A stretch of 64,000 bases of DNA from Telmatactis stephensoni (GCA_029948255.1 JALIZF010001718.1:181001-245000), one strand, 5' to 3'. Shown: positions 1-8,633, numbered from the stretch's first letter. The notes: generated from the sequence alone by a model not told the origin. Numbers and translations are program-made.

Positions 1-49
1 GGCCTTATAATCACATGACCATTAGCACTCTGACGGTTCTTTCACTATA

Positions 50-66
50 AAAAATCTGTGATTTTT
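50..66. terminator. 17-nt perfect hairpin, candidate transcript end signal
   Basis: A 7-bp perfect stem with a 3-nt loop (AAAAATC, TGT, GATTTTT) lies just upstream of the first gene. The same 17-mer with one loop change recurs at 6496-6512, between two convergent genes of the same element. Hairpins mark mRNA 3' ends in some large DNA viruses, so a terminator or polyadenylation role is inferred. The gene it would serve lies left of the window. Confidence 0.4.
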
Positions 67-74
67 AAAATATA

Positions 75-680
75 ATGGAAAATCCCTATTCCACAACTCA
101 AGAGGTGAGTTATTACTTAGCTGAAAAAGAATATTTTGAAAAAGATGAGTGGATGGATATTGATGGTTTTTTTGTAGATGTTGAAGGCTATTATATCATT
201 CTTTGCTCGGTTAGTATTAACACCGGCAATGGCGCCAATGTGGGCTTTAGTCTTGTCGACAGTGGGAATCAGCCCATAATACCCTTCAGAACCACCACAA
301 ACAAAAGGGTGCCAGTTCATTTTTCTTATGAGCCATGTACTGTGAGCGGGGAAGATTTGACACCTGTGACTTTTCACTTAGTGGCCCATTGCAAAGGGCT
401 GGTAAAGCTTCGCCTTATGTCAAGCGATGGCGGCACTCGACTCAATGGTACGTTTCATGGCGGAAAACCTGCGGCGGACAAGATCTACAGCCACAAACCC
501 ATCAGCGTTATGAGCGCCATCCCACTTTGTGGAGCAATAAAACAAAAAAATAATACTATGGCGCCACAGCCCATCGGCAGGGCCGCCTTACCACGGGTCG
601 AAGAAGATATTAAAAAACCTGTGCCAAAAAATCCAGACAAAAAGCCCCCTACCGACGGTGGAGGCACATCAAGGCTTTAG
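75..680 (+). CDS. Virus-element protein, beta-rich, possible fiber/penton-like structural protein
   Basis: This 201-residue protein is not one I can name. Residues 25-130 alternate short hydrophobic strands with turns and glycines, as in a jelly-roll or TNF/C1q-like fold. The tail after about residue 155 is rich in proline and lysine and looks disordered. There is no signal peptide and no clear membrane segment. The start ATG sits in the context ATATAATGG, shared with other genes of this element, which supports this start. It is followed six bases later by a small Cys-rich frame. A role in the particle surface is only inferred from the fold impression and from the virus-like neighbours; a carbohydrate-binding or unrelated beta protein is equally possible. 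Confidence 0.5.
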   Translation: MENPYSTTQEVSYYLAEKEYFEKDEWMDIDGFFVDVEGYYIILCSVSINTGNGANVGFSLVDSGNQPIIPFRTTTNKRVPVHFSYEPCTVSGEDLTPVTFHLVAHCKGLVKLRLMSSDGGTRLNGTFHGGKPAADKIYSHKPISVMSAIPLCGAIKQKNNTMAPQPIGRAALPRVEEDIKKPVPKNPDKKPPTDGGGTSRL

Positions 681-685
681 ATATA

Positions 686-868
686 TGGACTGCTTAACGT
701 CGTCGCCGTCGAGTGATTGTGTCATTCCCGAAGAAGTGAAAAAAATGCGGCTGTCTGCACTGCAATGAAATCTACAGAGAAGCAGAGTTTGTGGGCCACC
801 GCTGTACGGCCGATCTAAAGGCCCGCCGCACTAAAGATGATGGTATCTATCATGGCGCCGATTAGAAT
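686..868 (+). pseudogene. Small Cys/His zinc-binding protein, broken at a poly-A run
   Basis: An ATG at 686 follows the previous gene by 6 bp and opens a frame that closes after 27 codons. One base away, the frame continues past a run of seven A at about 728-734 and encodes a compact Cys/His segment (CxxxC, then HRC) ending at the TAG at 866-868. A single-base length error in the A run would explain the split. The Cys/His spacing suggests one zinc-binding module, in line with the other small zinc-finger proteins of the element. Function unknown. The break may be an assembly indel or a true mutation. Confidence 0.35.
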
Positions 869-870
869 AC

Positions 871-1329
871 GAAAAAAAAGGGGTAGGGCTCAAATTAAGA
901 ATGGTATGGTATTTTGGTATCGTTTTATATTTTTTATCCTTATGCGAAAAAAGGGGTAGGGCTAAATTAAAGAATAGGTCTGGTATTTTGGTATCGTTTT
1001 ATGTAATACTATTATCCTCTTAGAGATATAAATTACTCTTCTAAGGCGCTATAGAAGTAATATACTATTATCCTCTTAGAGATATAAATTACTCTTCTAA
1101 GGCGCTATAGAAGTAATATACTATTATCCTCTTAGAGATATAAATTACTCTTCTAAGGCGCTATAGAAGTAATATACTATTATCCTCTTAGAGATACAAA
1201 ACGGTACCAAAATACCATACCATTCTTAATTTGAGCCCTACCCCTTTTTTTGCATAAGGATAAAAAAATATAAAACGATACCAAAATACCATACCATTCT
1301 TAATTTGAGCCCTACCCCTTTTTTTGCAT
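871..1329. repeat. Composite palindrome: inverted repeats around a tandem array
   Basis: Left arm 871-1003 and right arm 1197-1329 are inverted repeats of about 133 bp with few mismatches. Each arm holds two direct copies of a 70-77-bp unit containing GGGGTAGGGCT and TGGTATTTTGGTATCGTTTT. The space between the arms (1007-1196) is a tandem array of a 56-bp unit. The block has no coding potential and separates a rightward gene group from a leftward one. Such a structure fits a replication origin, a resolved hairpin terminus or a concatemer junction of a linear DNA virus; which one is inference. Confidence 0.85.
1007..1196. repeat. Tandem repeat, 56-bp unit, about 3.4 copies
   Basis: The unit starting at TAGAGATATA recurs at 1021, 1077, 1133 and 1189, so the period is exactly 56 bp and the copies are identical or nearly so. 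Each unit contains an imperfect dyad (TTACTCTTCTA against TATAGAAGTAA around AGGCGC), as iterons bound by replication proteins often do. It lies at the centre of the larger inverted repeat. Confidence 0.9.
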
Positions 1330-2037
1330 TTAATAGCGCCCTTTGAGCCATTGGCCTAATTCTTTTATCCGCTCTTCATGGGCGGCCGCAAAGTCGTCTT
1401 CGCATTTTTTAGCCAGCGCGTCATAATACTTTTCCATATTGGCATTATATTCGCTTACGCCGCCGCAGACATTATGCGACATGTGATAACGTAGACTCTG
1501 TTTAGAGGCAAAATCTCTTTTACAGGCCGGACATGGATTATCTAAGTACAGCATTTCTTCTTCGGCTTCTCTCCGCGGCATCCTATCTTTGAGCGGATAT
1601 AAACACTGCCAAATGTGATTTTCCGAATCTCTAACGTCTCTACAGATGCCGTGATGCATAGAAGTCCAATGTGGGCGATTTTCCCAGGGCACGCCTTCAA
1701 TGTCGTCAAAATAGGCACCGCTGCCAAAGCGCTCATCTATGCGCTTTTTTTCATTATTCAGACGTTCTATATGCGGGCAATCGCAGCGCGCCATCAAATC
1801 GCCGCAGTCGTAGCACTCTAAATCGCCAAAGTCATATTCTTCAGACGCTCTTTCTTCCGACGGTGCCACTATAGGCCTTTTCAAGCATATTTTACTTTTC
1901 AAATGCGACTGTAGCCGCTGTAAACGGCAAAAGTTCTTTCCGCACAAAGGACACTGGGTCTGACAGGTTTTGGCGAGTTCATGTTGCCGTAAACGGCGTT
2001 CAGAGGTAAAGCTTTTAGAGCAATGTACACAATTCAT
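1330..2037 (-). CDS. Multi-zinc-finger protein of the virus-like element
   Basis: This 235-residue protein begins with CVHC and CPLC fingers (residues 3-51; the closing ligands include Cys, so C2HC or C2H2 type). A cysteine cluster at about residues 75-88 (CYDC, then CDC) follows, and another finger near residue 170 (CPAC to HNVC). The middle is acidic and the C-terminus charged and helical. It is likely a DNA- or RNA-binding regulator. Its stop codon abuts the right arm of the palindromic repeat. The start lies in TATAAAATG, close to the element's usual ATATAATG context. It is the last gene of a leftward series beginning near 3509. I do not know a named family. Confidence 0.6.
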   Translation of the reverse strand: MNCVHCSKSFTSERRLRQHELAKTCQTQCPLCGKNFCRLQRLQSHLKSKICLKRPIVAPSEERASEEYDFGDLECYDCGDLMARCDCPHIERLNNEKKRIDERFGSGAYFDDIEGVPWENRPHWTSMHHGICRDVRDSENHIWQCLYPLKDRMPRREAEEEMLYLDNPCPACKRDFASKQSLRYHMSHNVCGGVSEYNANMEKYYDALAKKCEDDFAAAHEERIKELGQWLKGRY

Positions 2038-2158
2038 TTTATACTAATAAAAACTATACCCTCAAATAATGATACCGCAGCGAATAAAAAAAAGCCATAG
2101 CATCATTTTTTCCGTGGCATAAAACTTACTATTATTAATCCGGCCTTCAGTTTTTCTT

Positions 2159-2341
2159 TCATTCGGCCGTGGCATTTTTTTTTCCGTATTCTAAGGTCCA
2201 TGAATCGTCGCTGTCCGTGTCACTGAGGGTCCAATCGCTGCTATGTAAAGAGTCATCGGCACTACTGATGTCGCTGTAGCTCCAGTCGCTTCGGGATTCA
2301 TCGGCGCTTAAAATACTACTGTCGCTGTCGCAGGAACTCAT
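2159..2341 (-). CDS. Short acidic Ser/Asp-rich protein
   Basis: This 60-residue protein is almost entirely serine, aspartate and tryptophan-containing acidic repeats (a DWSxSD-type motif occurs twice), with a short basic tail. It resembles an acidic activation or charge-mimic peptide, but no family can be assigned. The ATG has the context AATATAATG, and the gene is followed in the same direction by the zinc-finger gene and preceded 5 bp upstream by the 107-residue gene. That tight packing and the shared start context argue that it is real despite its low complexity. Confidence 0.45.
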   Translation of the reverse strand: MSSCDSDSSILSADESRSDWSYSDISSADDSLHSSDWTLSDTDSDDSWTLEYGKKNATAE

Positions 2342-2346
2342 TATAT

Positions 2347-2670
2347 TTAAGAGAACATATCTTTCTTTTCTATTTTGACCGCATTAAAGCTCCAATAGCT
2401 ATTATTGCCACAACGGCTTTTTTTGAGCCCATTACTCCGTATATGCGTATATTCTTTGCCCTCTAAAGTCTCTTTTACCCGCTGCGGCGCCCACATAGTG
2501 TAAAAATTATTATCGCCATCCTCCAGGGTCAGCTTCATACTCTCGGCCGCGTGTATCTCAAAGACATCATAGCCCACAATCTTATAAATGCGCCCGACTT
2601 CTAAATCGCGCCACTTTGTCATGGTTTCGGCCTCTTTGATGGCTTTGTTAAATTCTTCGGCGCTGATCAT
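2347..2670 (-). CDS. Conserved small protein, possible OB-fold nucleic-acid binder
   Basis: This 107-residue protein has a pattern of short strands from residue 18 (W-R-D-L-E-V-G-R-I-Y) to residue 75 with an aromatic WAP motif at about residues 60-62, then a basic Gly/Asn-rich turn. The strand pattern recalls single-stranded-DNA-binding or OB-fold proteins, but that is an impression only. The start is ATG in GATATAATGATC, matching the element's motif. It lies 5 bp upstream of the acidic gene and about 30 bp downstream of the BRO/nuclease gene, so it probably belongs to the same leftward group. Confidence 0.5.
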   Translation of the reverse strand: MISAEEFNKAIKEAETMTKWRDLEVGRIYKIVGYDVFEIHAAESMKLTLEDGDNNFYTMWAPQRVKETLEGKEYTHIRSNGLKKSRCGNNSYWSFNAVKIEKKDMFS

Positions 2671-2699
2671 TATATCTTAAAGATGTTTTACCTTTAAAA

Positions 2700-3509
2700 T
2701 CAAATACGATGGATCACCTTTAGATGCGCCGCCAATGTTTCTTCGGTTTTAAAGCGCCTTGGACACCGCGGGCAAGGCATCCTGAGGCCGCAGCAGTATT
2801 CTTTTAAGACGTCAACTATCTCATCGTAGTCATGGCTGACCAGCGTTAAATAGCCCTCTTGCTCATAGCGTCGTAATATTTCTTTTTGCGCCTCAGATAC
2901 CTCTCCCGTGCCCTTAGGTGTCTTAAATTCTATACAGAGGCCGTTATAATTTTTATGCGAATTTTGCACTATAAGATCTGGTTGCCCTTTCTGATAGCCC
3001 TTTTGCCAGCTTTGTATGCGCTTTTCCCGGCTATCTTGGTTTTCTCCGAGCCCGGCGACAAGGAGAAGATTATGAAAGCGGCGGATATAATCTATTACTT
3101 TTTTATGTAAGTCAAACTCATTTTCGATCTTAAAGCACGTGATGGCCCTTATATCCTTTTTGAACTCATAACAGCCCGTTTTACGAATCTGCGGTAATAC
3201 CTCTGAAAACACCCACTTTCTGAATTCTACGGCGCTGGGCAGCTTACTGCTAAAAATTAACTCATACAGGCCAGGCTCAGTAACATAGACGGTGTTTGGC
3301 TGCTCATTCAAGGGGGCATTATTTCGATGCCCCCTTATATCACACAGGGATTTCTTGTACTCCTCAGATACGTGGTCTCTTATAGCATTTTTTGCACAAC
3401 TGTAGCCTAAGGCCTTAGCAACGTCTTTTGCTTTAAAATACAATTCATCTCCTTTTTTTAGGGTATTGAGTTTTAGATTTAGCTGTGGGTTTTCAAAGAC
3501 GCGTAACAT
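2700..3509 (-). CDS. BRO-N / VRR-NUC / C2H2 fusion protein
   Basis: The 269-residue protein has three parts. Residues 1 to about 120 match the BRO-N domain (DVAKALGY, then a VTEPGLYELIF motif and the FRKWVFSEVLPQIRKTG ending), typical of baculovirus, NCLDV and phage DNA-binding proteins. Residues of about 135-240 match a VRR-NUC endonuclease: GQPDLIV, then CIEFKTPKG and a following SEAQ glutamine supply the expected D, ExK and Q residues. Residues 245-266 form one C2H2 finger. The likely role is a DNA-binding nuclease in viral recombination, repair or host-DNA processing. The frame is intact. The start context is GATATACCATG, and a second degraded copy of this start region lies just upstream. 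Confidence 0.85.
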   Translation of the reverse strand: MLRVFENPQLNLKLNTLKKGDELYFKAKDVAKALGYSCAKNAIRDHVSEEYKKSLCDIRGHRNNAPLNEQPNTVYVTEPGLYELIFSSKLPSAVEFRKWVFSEVLPQIRKTGCYEFKKDIRAITCFKIENEFDLHKKVIDYIRRFHNLLLVAGLGENQDSREKRIQSWQKGYQKGQPDLIVQNSHKNYNGLCIEFKTPKGTGEVSEAQKEILRRYEQEGYLTLVSHDYDEIVDVLKEYCCGLRMPCPRCPRRFKTEETLAAHLKVIHRI

Positions 3510-3589
3510 GGTATATCAGTATTATTTTTTTAATCTTAAAATCCGATGCTGCTAAAAATTGGCTCTTATATTTTTTTAATCTTAATATG

Positions 3590-3742
3590 CAATGCCGGGT
3601 GCAAGGGAGCGGTGAAATCGCGCGGCCTCAGGAATTTCTTATAGTCCTCAGATACCCGAACATAGCCTAAAGCCGTGGCAATATCTTTTGACTTAAAATA
3701 CAAATCATCTCCGTTTTTTAGCTTTACAAAAACGCGTAACAT
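3590..3742 (-). pseudogene. Truncated second copy of a BRO-N gene
   Basis: From an ATG at 3742 the minus strand again reads MLRVF, then a DLYFKSKDIATALGY segment and a short SEDYKKFL piece, closely matching the start of the intact BRO gene at 3509, with internal deletions and an early end. The upstream sequence (AATCTTAAAA, GATATACC) is duplicated as well. This is a tandem gene duplicate that has decayed to its promoter and about 50 codons. It contributes no complete domain. Confidence 0.75.
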
Positions 3743-3808
3743 GGTATATCTATTATTTTTTTTAATCTTAAAAGCCGATGGATTTAATAGGCAATGGACT
3801 GAAGTTGA

Positions 3809-5037
3809 TTACCTTCTATGTTCATTTGCGCATCGCCGACTGACAAAGATGTGGCAGTTGATCTTGTCATCATTGCCCGCGCCAGAATTTGTTGTGCGTT
3901 TTATCTCCAAAGTGACGCCGTCTTGTGTGCTGACCAGTTTTAAGCCCTGGCCGTGGATGTCATTGTCCTCTGAGGTTCTTAGATCCACCCACAGGGCATA
4001 TTTATTGCCATGAAAGAATTGCTGGGGGCTTATGTGGTCGCCAAACCGTCTTACTACTTCTTTGTAAATGTCGGCCGGCTTCAGGCCCTGCGAGTAAATC
4101 TTATTAGGAACGCCGTTGATATTGACTTTGACGTCGGTAATGTTCGGATTGACAAACTTCTCTGAATCTCTCTGGCCGGCCGAAAACGGCTTTACGAAGA
4201 GCAGCAGCAGCCCAGACAGAGACCTGCGGGGTATATTCACCGTTTCGGTAATTAAATCTTGGGTCTTGTCTAGAACGGGGATGGTCTTGTGATGATGCAC
4301 GTGGTCATAGAGAAAAGCCTTGCCAGCAGAGTATTCAGCGGCGGCACTGCGGGCTAAGGTATCGCTGTGAATGGTTTCATACTGCAGCTGTAGATTGGTC
4401 ATACTGTAGTCGTGAATCGCCCCAGTCAAAGCCGAGTCAGTGCCCTGCAGTAAGTTAGTGGTGTCCGCCAGCGTCACTTCAAACTGCATATCAGATGATA
4501 AGATTCTGGGGTAAAAGACACCATGGGTCTTCAGAACTTCAAAATCCAAAGGGATGACATATTTGGTGCCATAGGCCGTTGATAGCGCCGTAGCTTCTGC
4601 ATCACTTCCCTTATTGGATGAAGCTACTTCTCATCTTTCTAACGGTATCAGTGCCAACGCCCTGCTCCACCAGCACATCTCTCTCTTTGGGCCATAGGAA
4701 TAGATCTTTGTAAGTGTGGTAAAGGTCATACCTGTTGAGATCTAAAAGACATTCTCCGGCAAATTTAACTTTCATCCTATTGACGATGTTGCGGCCGATG
4801 TTGTTAACGCAATGGCGTTTGTCGGCCGTTGATGGTTGTATGGCCAAATCAAACCGCAGCGCCAGGGTGCCAGGCACTAAGAGAAGATTTTCTGAGAGCG
4901 TGGGGACGCTGACGTATAATGTCTCGCCGGGCTTTGCACTAGAGGGCGTAAAAGTAACGCGGTGAAAAGTCCTTTCGGCCTTTAAGCCGCCGGTCTGTTT
5001 GGGCAGAATACTGAGGGTCTAACTTTGAGCTGATCAT
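3809..5037 (-). pseudogene. Major-capsid-like structural protein, split across three frames
   Basis: The gene starts at an ATG at 5037 (context ATATAATGATC), changes frame near 5000, runs open to 4611, changes frame again near 4620 and is open to 3809, giving roughly 400 residues in total. The N-terminal part is beta-rich, with a PGTLALRF strand followed by NNIGRNIV; the C-terminal part contains long alternating strands. This layout recalls jelly-roll capsid proteins in virus-like elements of invertebrate genomes, recognised from general memory and not verified. Two single-base shifts break the frame. It is divergent from the gene at 5047. It could instead be another structural or spike protein. 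Confidence 0.5.
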
Positions 5038-5046
5038 TATATATAT
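5038..5046. promoter_or_regulatory. 9-bp divergent promoter, TATATATAT
   Basis: The minus-strand ATG at 5037-5035 and the plus-strand ATG at 5047 are separated only by 9 bp of alternating T and A. Any promoter element must overlap the start codons, as in the late TAAATG-type promoters of large DNA viruses. The second divergent pair of the element, at 8023-8030, has the same layout. Confidence 0.5.
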
Positions 5047-6518
5047 ATGGAAGGAGAAATAGAATCCTGATTTTGACCCCACCACCGAAGAAGGTCAAGA
5101 AGATATTAACGACGACGAATTAGCGCCCCTGATAGAACAAGGAAAAAGAGATAAGTGGGCCATCTTTAGAGATGCATTTCGTCGTTTTGGCGACGGCGCT
5201 GGCAGTTATATCAGACGCCTCGGAAGGGACTACGAGCGTTTGCATCCCGAGGAGCCCGTACCTGAGTACCTTCAAATGGAAGAATTTAACAAATTTCACG
5301 ATGAAGAAACACTAAAAGAAATTCTTCAAACTCCGGTCGAACTGGCCGAAAAACGCCTCTTAGAATTATACGAACACTTTAACTTCGATTATGTAAAACT
5401 ATCTGAGCATCGGGGCCAGGCTTACATCTCTTTTCCAAACGAAAAGAAAAAAGACGCCTGGACTAAGCCACAAAAACTTTTTACTAAAGATGGTGAGGTT
5501 ACAGAAACGGTAAAGGCGCTCAAGGGATTTAAAATGGCATCGAAAGGCCTCTTAGAGCTATTGAAAGAGCATAATGCAAAGATCGCATTACAAAAGAGAG
5601 CCATCGACCTAGAAGATCAACTAGGCGAGGCCGAACAAGCCCTTGCGGTCAAAACCCAGGCCCTGTCTAATCTACAATCCCGATTTGATCGCGTCCAGTC
5701 AGAATACGAAAAAGCCTTGACGGCCAACGAAGAACGCCACAACCTAGAGACAGAAAACTTCCTCGAAGATGCCGAACAACGCTACAATTCTATTTTAGAA
5801 GAAAGAAATATCATTGTCACCGAGGCCAACAAAGCCCTGCGAGAAAGAGACCGTGCCCGCGCGGCGCTAGACGAAACCGCCCAAGAGTTAGGGATGGCCA
5901 AAACCGACGCCGCCGCCCTTCGTTCTGAACTCGCGACCGCGCAAACAGAAAAGGCCGAGTTAGAACATAGAGTCCGCACCCTTGAAGAGCGGCTAAGGCA
6001 AACGACACAGGCGATAGAAGATTTAGAACATAACATTAACGAAAAACAACAAATCATCAACGACCTAAATCGCCCTGAAGAAGAACGCACAGCCGCCCAA
6101 GAAGAACTAACCTCCCTTCAAGAAAGAGTCGCCGAGCTTAAAAAAGAAAAAAATAAATTAGAGCGTGAATTAGGCCTCACCACCAAAGAAAAAATAAAAC
6201 GAGCCCTTTTGAAATATGGCATTCCTGCGGCCTTTGCCGTGGCTATAAGTAGTGTCATAGGAGTCATATTAACCTCTTTAAAAGGTGTCGGCGCCGGTGT
6301 TAAAAAAATAGGTCAAGGCCTGACCGCGCTAGGTAAAAAAATGGCCGCCGCCGTGCCAGGTCTATTAGGCAGCGTCTTATCTTTGGTGTTGAAGACCGGC
6401 GGCGAATTGCTGAAGTTTGTCGGCAACAATATTTGGATTCCTTGTCGTAGCTATAGGCGCCGTACTTACTAAAGAAGCTAAAGATATAAAATCTAAAAAT
6501 CTGCGATTTTTAACGTAG
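5047..6518 (+). pseudogene. Long coiled-coil protein with C-terminal membrane region, frameshifted at both ends
   Basis: The main open frame (5063 to 6472, first internal ATG 5240) encodes about 410 residues. Residues 90-330 are a continuous coiled coil rich in Glu, Ala and Arg. From about residue 333 a Gly/Ala-rich hydrophobic segment follows, suited to membrane insertion. The ATG at 5047 is one frame away from the body and meets a stop at 5068. At the 3' end the body closes at 6472, but the neighbouring frame continues the hydrophobic segment to a TAG at 6516-6518. So one single-base break lies near each end. A minor capsid or membrane-penetration role is inferred. Confidence 0.6.
6496..6512. 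terminator. 17-nt perfect hairpin between convergent genes
   Basis: AAAAATC, TGC, GATTTTT forms a 7-bp stem at the meeting point of the rightward coiled-coil gene and the leftward gene that ends at 6510. It is the same motif as at 50-66. A bidirectional transcript-end signal is the simplest reading. Confidence 0.5.
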
Positions 6519-8022
6519 CATAAAATAACCCAAACCAACAGCCGCAGCAGTAATGCCGCCCTTTAAAAGATCATGGTCGTATTCTTCTTTTATAGTCGGC
6601 AGCGGCTTAATAGGCTTTTTCTTTGTGGGTACTTCTTTTTTAGGCGGTGGCTTTTTCTTCGGCGGCTTATCAAAATGAGGCACGGGCTGCTTAGTGTCTA
6701 CATTCACCTCATTAACACCCATCTTCATGTCTGCCGTCGCCCTTTGCAGCCTGTTATTATACCCCGCCACACCTGCCCGCATTCAATATCAAATGGCTGG
6801 GCATCAACCAGCAGCCAGGCGCTATGGCAAAATCCAGCCGCACCTTCGCACTTTGAACCGCCATCTGATACCGCTGTATGCTTTTAGAAATGTCCGCCTC
6901 TTTTATGGCATCTTCAAACAATTTCAAAAACACCGCTCTCGTTTCTGTAGCAGAGCCGGCATCGCCTACAATACTACTCCTTGTATTCACCTGCGCCCCC
7001 AGCACCGTATAAACAAAGGCCTCGATCGACTGATTCAGCCTTGCCAGCCCCGCCTTGGTAAGCCCCTTCGACTTCCTTAGCGCAAAATAAAGATAAGGCT
7101 TCTTTTCCAGCGGCGAGATGTGATCTAACTCATGATCGCCCCACGAGCCACTTTCATCATTGAAATGAAAGAAGCCGCCGGGCCACTGATAGACATTTTT
7201 GCCGTCCATCTTTGCGTCATAAGCCTCCGTAACATCGTGCATACGACCAAATATTTTTTTATAGATTCTCCCCAGGCCTCCATTCTCGCCCTTCAAACGA
7301 AAATCGCTATCAGGAGAAATCTGAAACTCTCTGCAAATTCTATTATAAGCGCTTTTATCGTATTTATTCTCTAGAGGGTGAAAATAACCATCCCCCGGCA
7401 GCGGTACAGACATCTGCGATAGAATGCGCCGAGTGGTAAAAAGAACATGAAACTTCAGCAACGAGTCTACCCTCGCTTCGTAATGCATTTCTACGCCAAC
7501 GCCACAGCCCGCCGTCGCACACCACAGGGCAAACGAAAGTTGCTGCGGCCAATAACTCATATCCGGCCCCCTCAACCACCTATGAGCCTCCGCCGCCGTC
7601 GTATGTTTTAACACCACCTCCGTAAATATCCGCCGCGGCCTCATCGTAAACTTTTCTTCGGGCGCCACATAAATCACCATCGCATCCACATCAAACTCCG
7701 CTGGCTTCTCCATCCCTATGGCATACGCGGCCTTCGTCAGCTCCAGAGCCTTAGGAAAACCTCCAGGAGCTTTAGCCTGCGTTTCATGGCGGTCTTTAAG
7801 ATCTCTAGGTCCCAAGGCCTTTGAAAGCGCCGCATTTAATTTTGAGTCGCCATAGTGATGCACTGCCATTGGAAAAGGCCCATCTGGCGTAATATCTTCT
7901 CTAAACACATCGACGGCAATTCCATCGTGTTCGAATTCGATGCTCTGAGGCCCTGCAGAGAACTGTTTAGAATCAGCATGTGGGTAAGCGGTTCTAAACC
8001 TATGCCATTCGTATCGTACCAT
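6510..8022 (-). pseudogene. Conserved virus-element protein (about 500 residues), one frameshift
   Basis: The start is taken at the ATG at 8022 (MVRYEWHRF) because it has the CATTATATA context; an upstream ATG at 8067 would overlap the divergent gene. The frame is open to about 6757 and continues in a neighbouring frame (6782 to 6510) as a Pro/Lys-rich linker ending in a hydrophobic helix. The body is a globular alpha/beta protein with several Trp and His residues, including HRWLRGP and YWPQQLSFALW. I recognise the type from similar virus-like loci in cnidarian genomes but cannot name its function; a capsid-associated or DNA-packaging role is possible. One single-base break near 6770 splits it. 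Confidence 0.55.
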
Positions 8023-8030
8023 TATATATA
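8023..8030. promoter_or_regulatory. 8-bp divergent promoter, palindromic TATATA
   Basis: Start codons of opposite genes at 8022 (minus) and 8031 (plus) flank 8 bp, giving the palindrome CATTATATATAATG. It is the clearest instance of the element's ATATAATG start motif. Confidence 0.55.
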
Positions 8031-8633
8031 ATGACCGACGTGATACAAGAAGAACCCTCTGCCCCATTATACCCTGTCATCTCTGATGGAGAAAGTTTTC
8101 GACTTCAAAAAATCAATATGATCCTTTCTGAATTAGGCGCCGAGGTCAAACATTACGACGGCGTCCGTAAAAAATACAATAAAACACGCTCCGTGACCCA
8201 CGCCATTGCTTTATCTTCCGGTACTTTATCAGCCCTTTTAACAAGTTCGGGGATTGCCACGTCTTTAACGGGCCCCGGAATTGTAGTAGGAATCCCTTTA
8301 AGCGCGATTGGGGGACTCTGTGGAATTATTTCAGCCGTCGCCACTATGGCCACTAAGCGATTGACCAAGAAGGTTTCAAAACACGAGAAAACGACAATAT
8401 TGTGTAAATCCAAAATAAATACGATTTCAGATTTAATTTCAAAAGCTTTACATAATAACAGAATTGATGAGAATGAATTTGCTTTAATTATGGCCGAGTC
8501 AAATAAATACGAGCAATTGAAAAATGAAATCCGACAAAAAAGCGTCGAAGTTTTTAAAAAAGACGATCCCGAACTACGCAAGAAAATATATCAAGAAGCG
8601 ATGCAAGAAATCAAACAAAAACTAAATCATTAA
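8031..8633 (+). CDS. Glycine-rich membrane-active protein, 200 residues
   Basis: A charged N-terminal helix (residues 25-55) is followed by a Gly/Ala/Ser-rich hydrophobic stretch at about residues 60-107 that could form one or two membrane helices. A basic segment KRLTKKVSKH and an amphipathic helical tail with many Lys and Glu follow. The frame is intact and starts in ATATAATG. The pattern resembles membrane-disrupting or inner-membrane virion proteins, but also apolipoprotein-L-like proteins; this is inference from composition. It is divergent from the 6510-8022 gene and convergent with the gene ending at 8755. Confidence 0.6.
   Translation: MTDVIQEEPSAPLYPVISDGESFRLQKINMILSELGAEVKHYDGVRKKYNKTRSVTHAIALSSGTLSALLTSSGIATSLTGPGIVVGIPLSAIGGLCGIISAVATMATKRLTKKVSKHEKTTILCKSKINTISDLISKALHNNRIDENEFALIMAESNKYEQLKNEIRQKSVEVFKKDDPELRKKIYQEAMQEIKQKLNH

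Noticed and set aside
1007..1196. CRISPR-like regular repeat
   Set aside because: The 56-bp units abut with no unique spacers; it is a tandem array in a eukaryotic or viral context.
5782..6090. Minus-strand Ser-rich frames within the coiled-coil gene
   Set aside because: Shadows of the plus-strand Glu/Ala-rich coding sequence.
8153..8581. 142-residue minus-strand frame
   Set aside because: Antisense shadow of the glycine-rich membrane protein, which has the better start context and composition.
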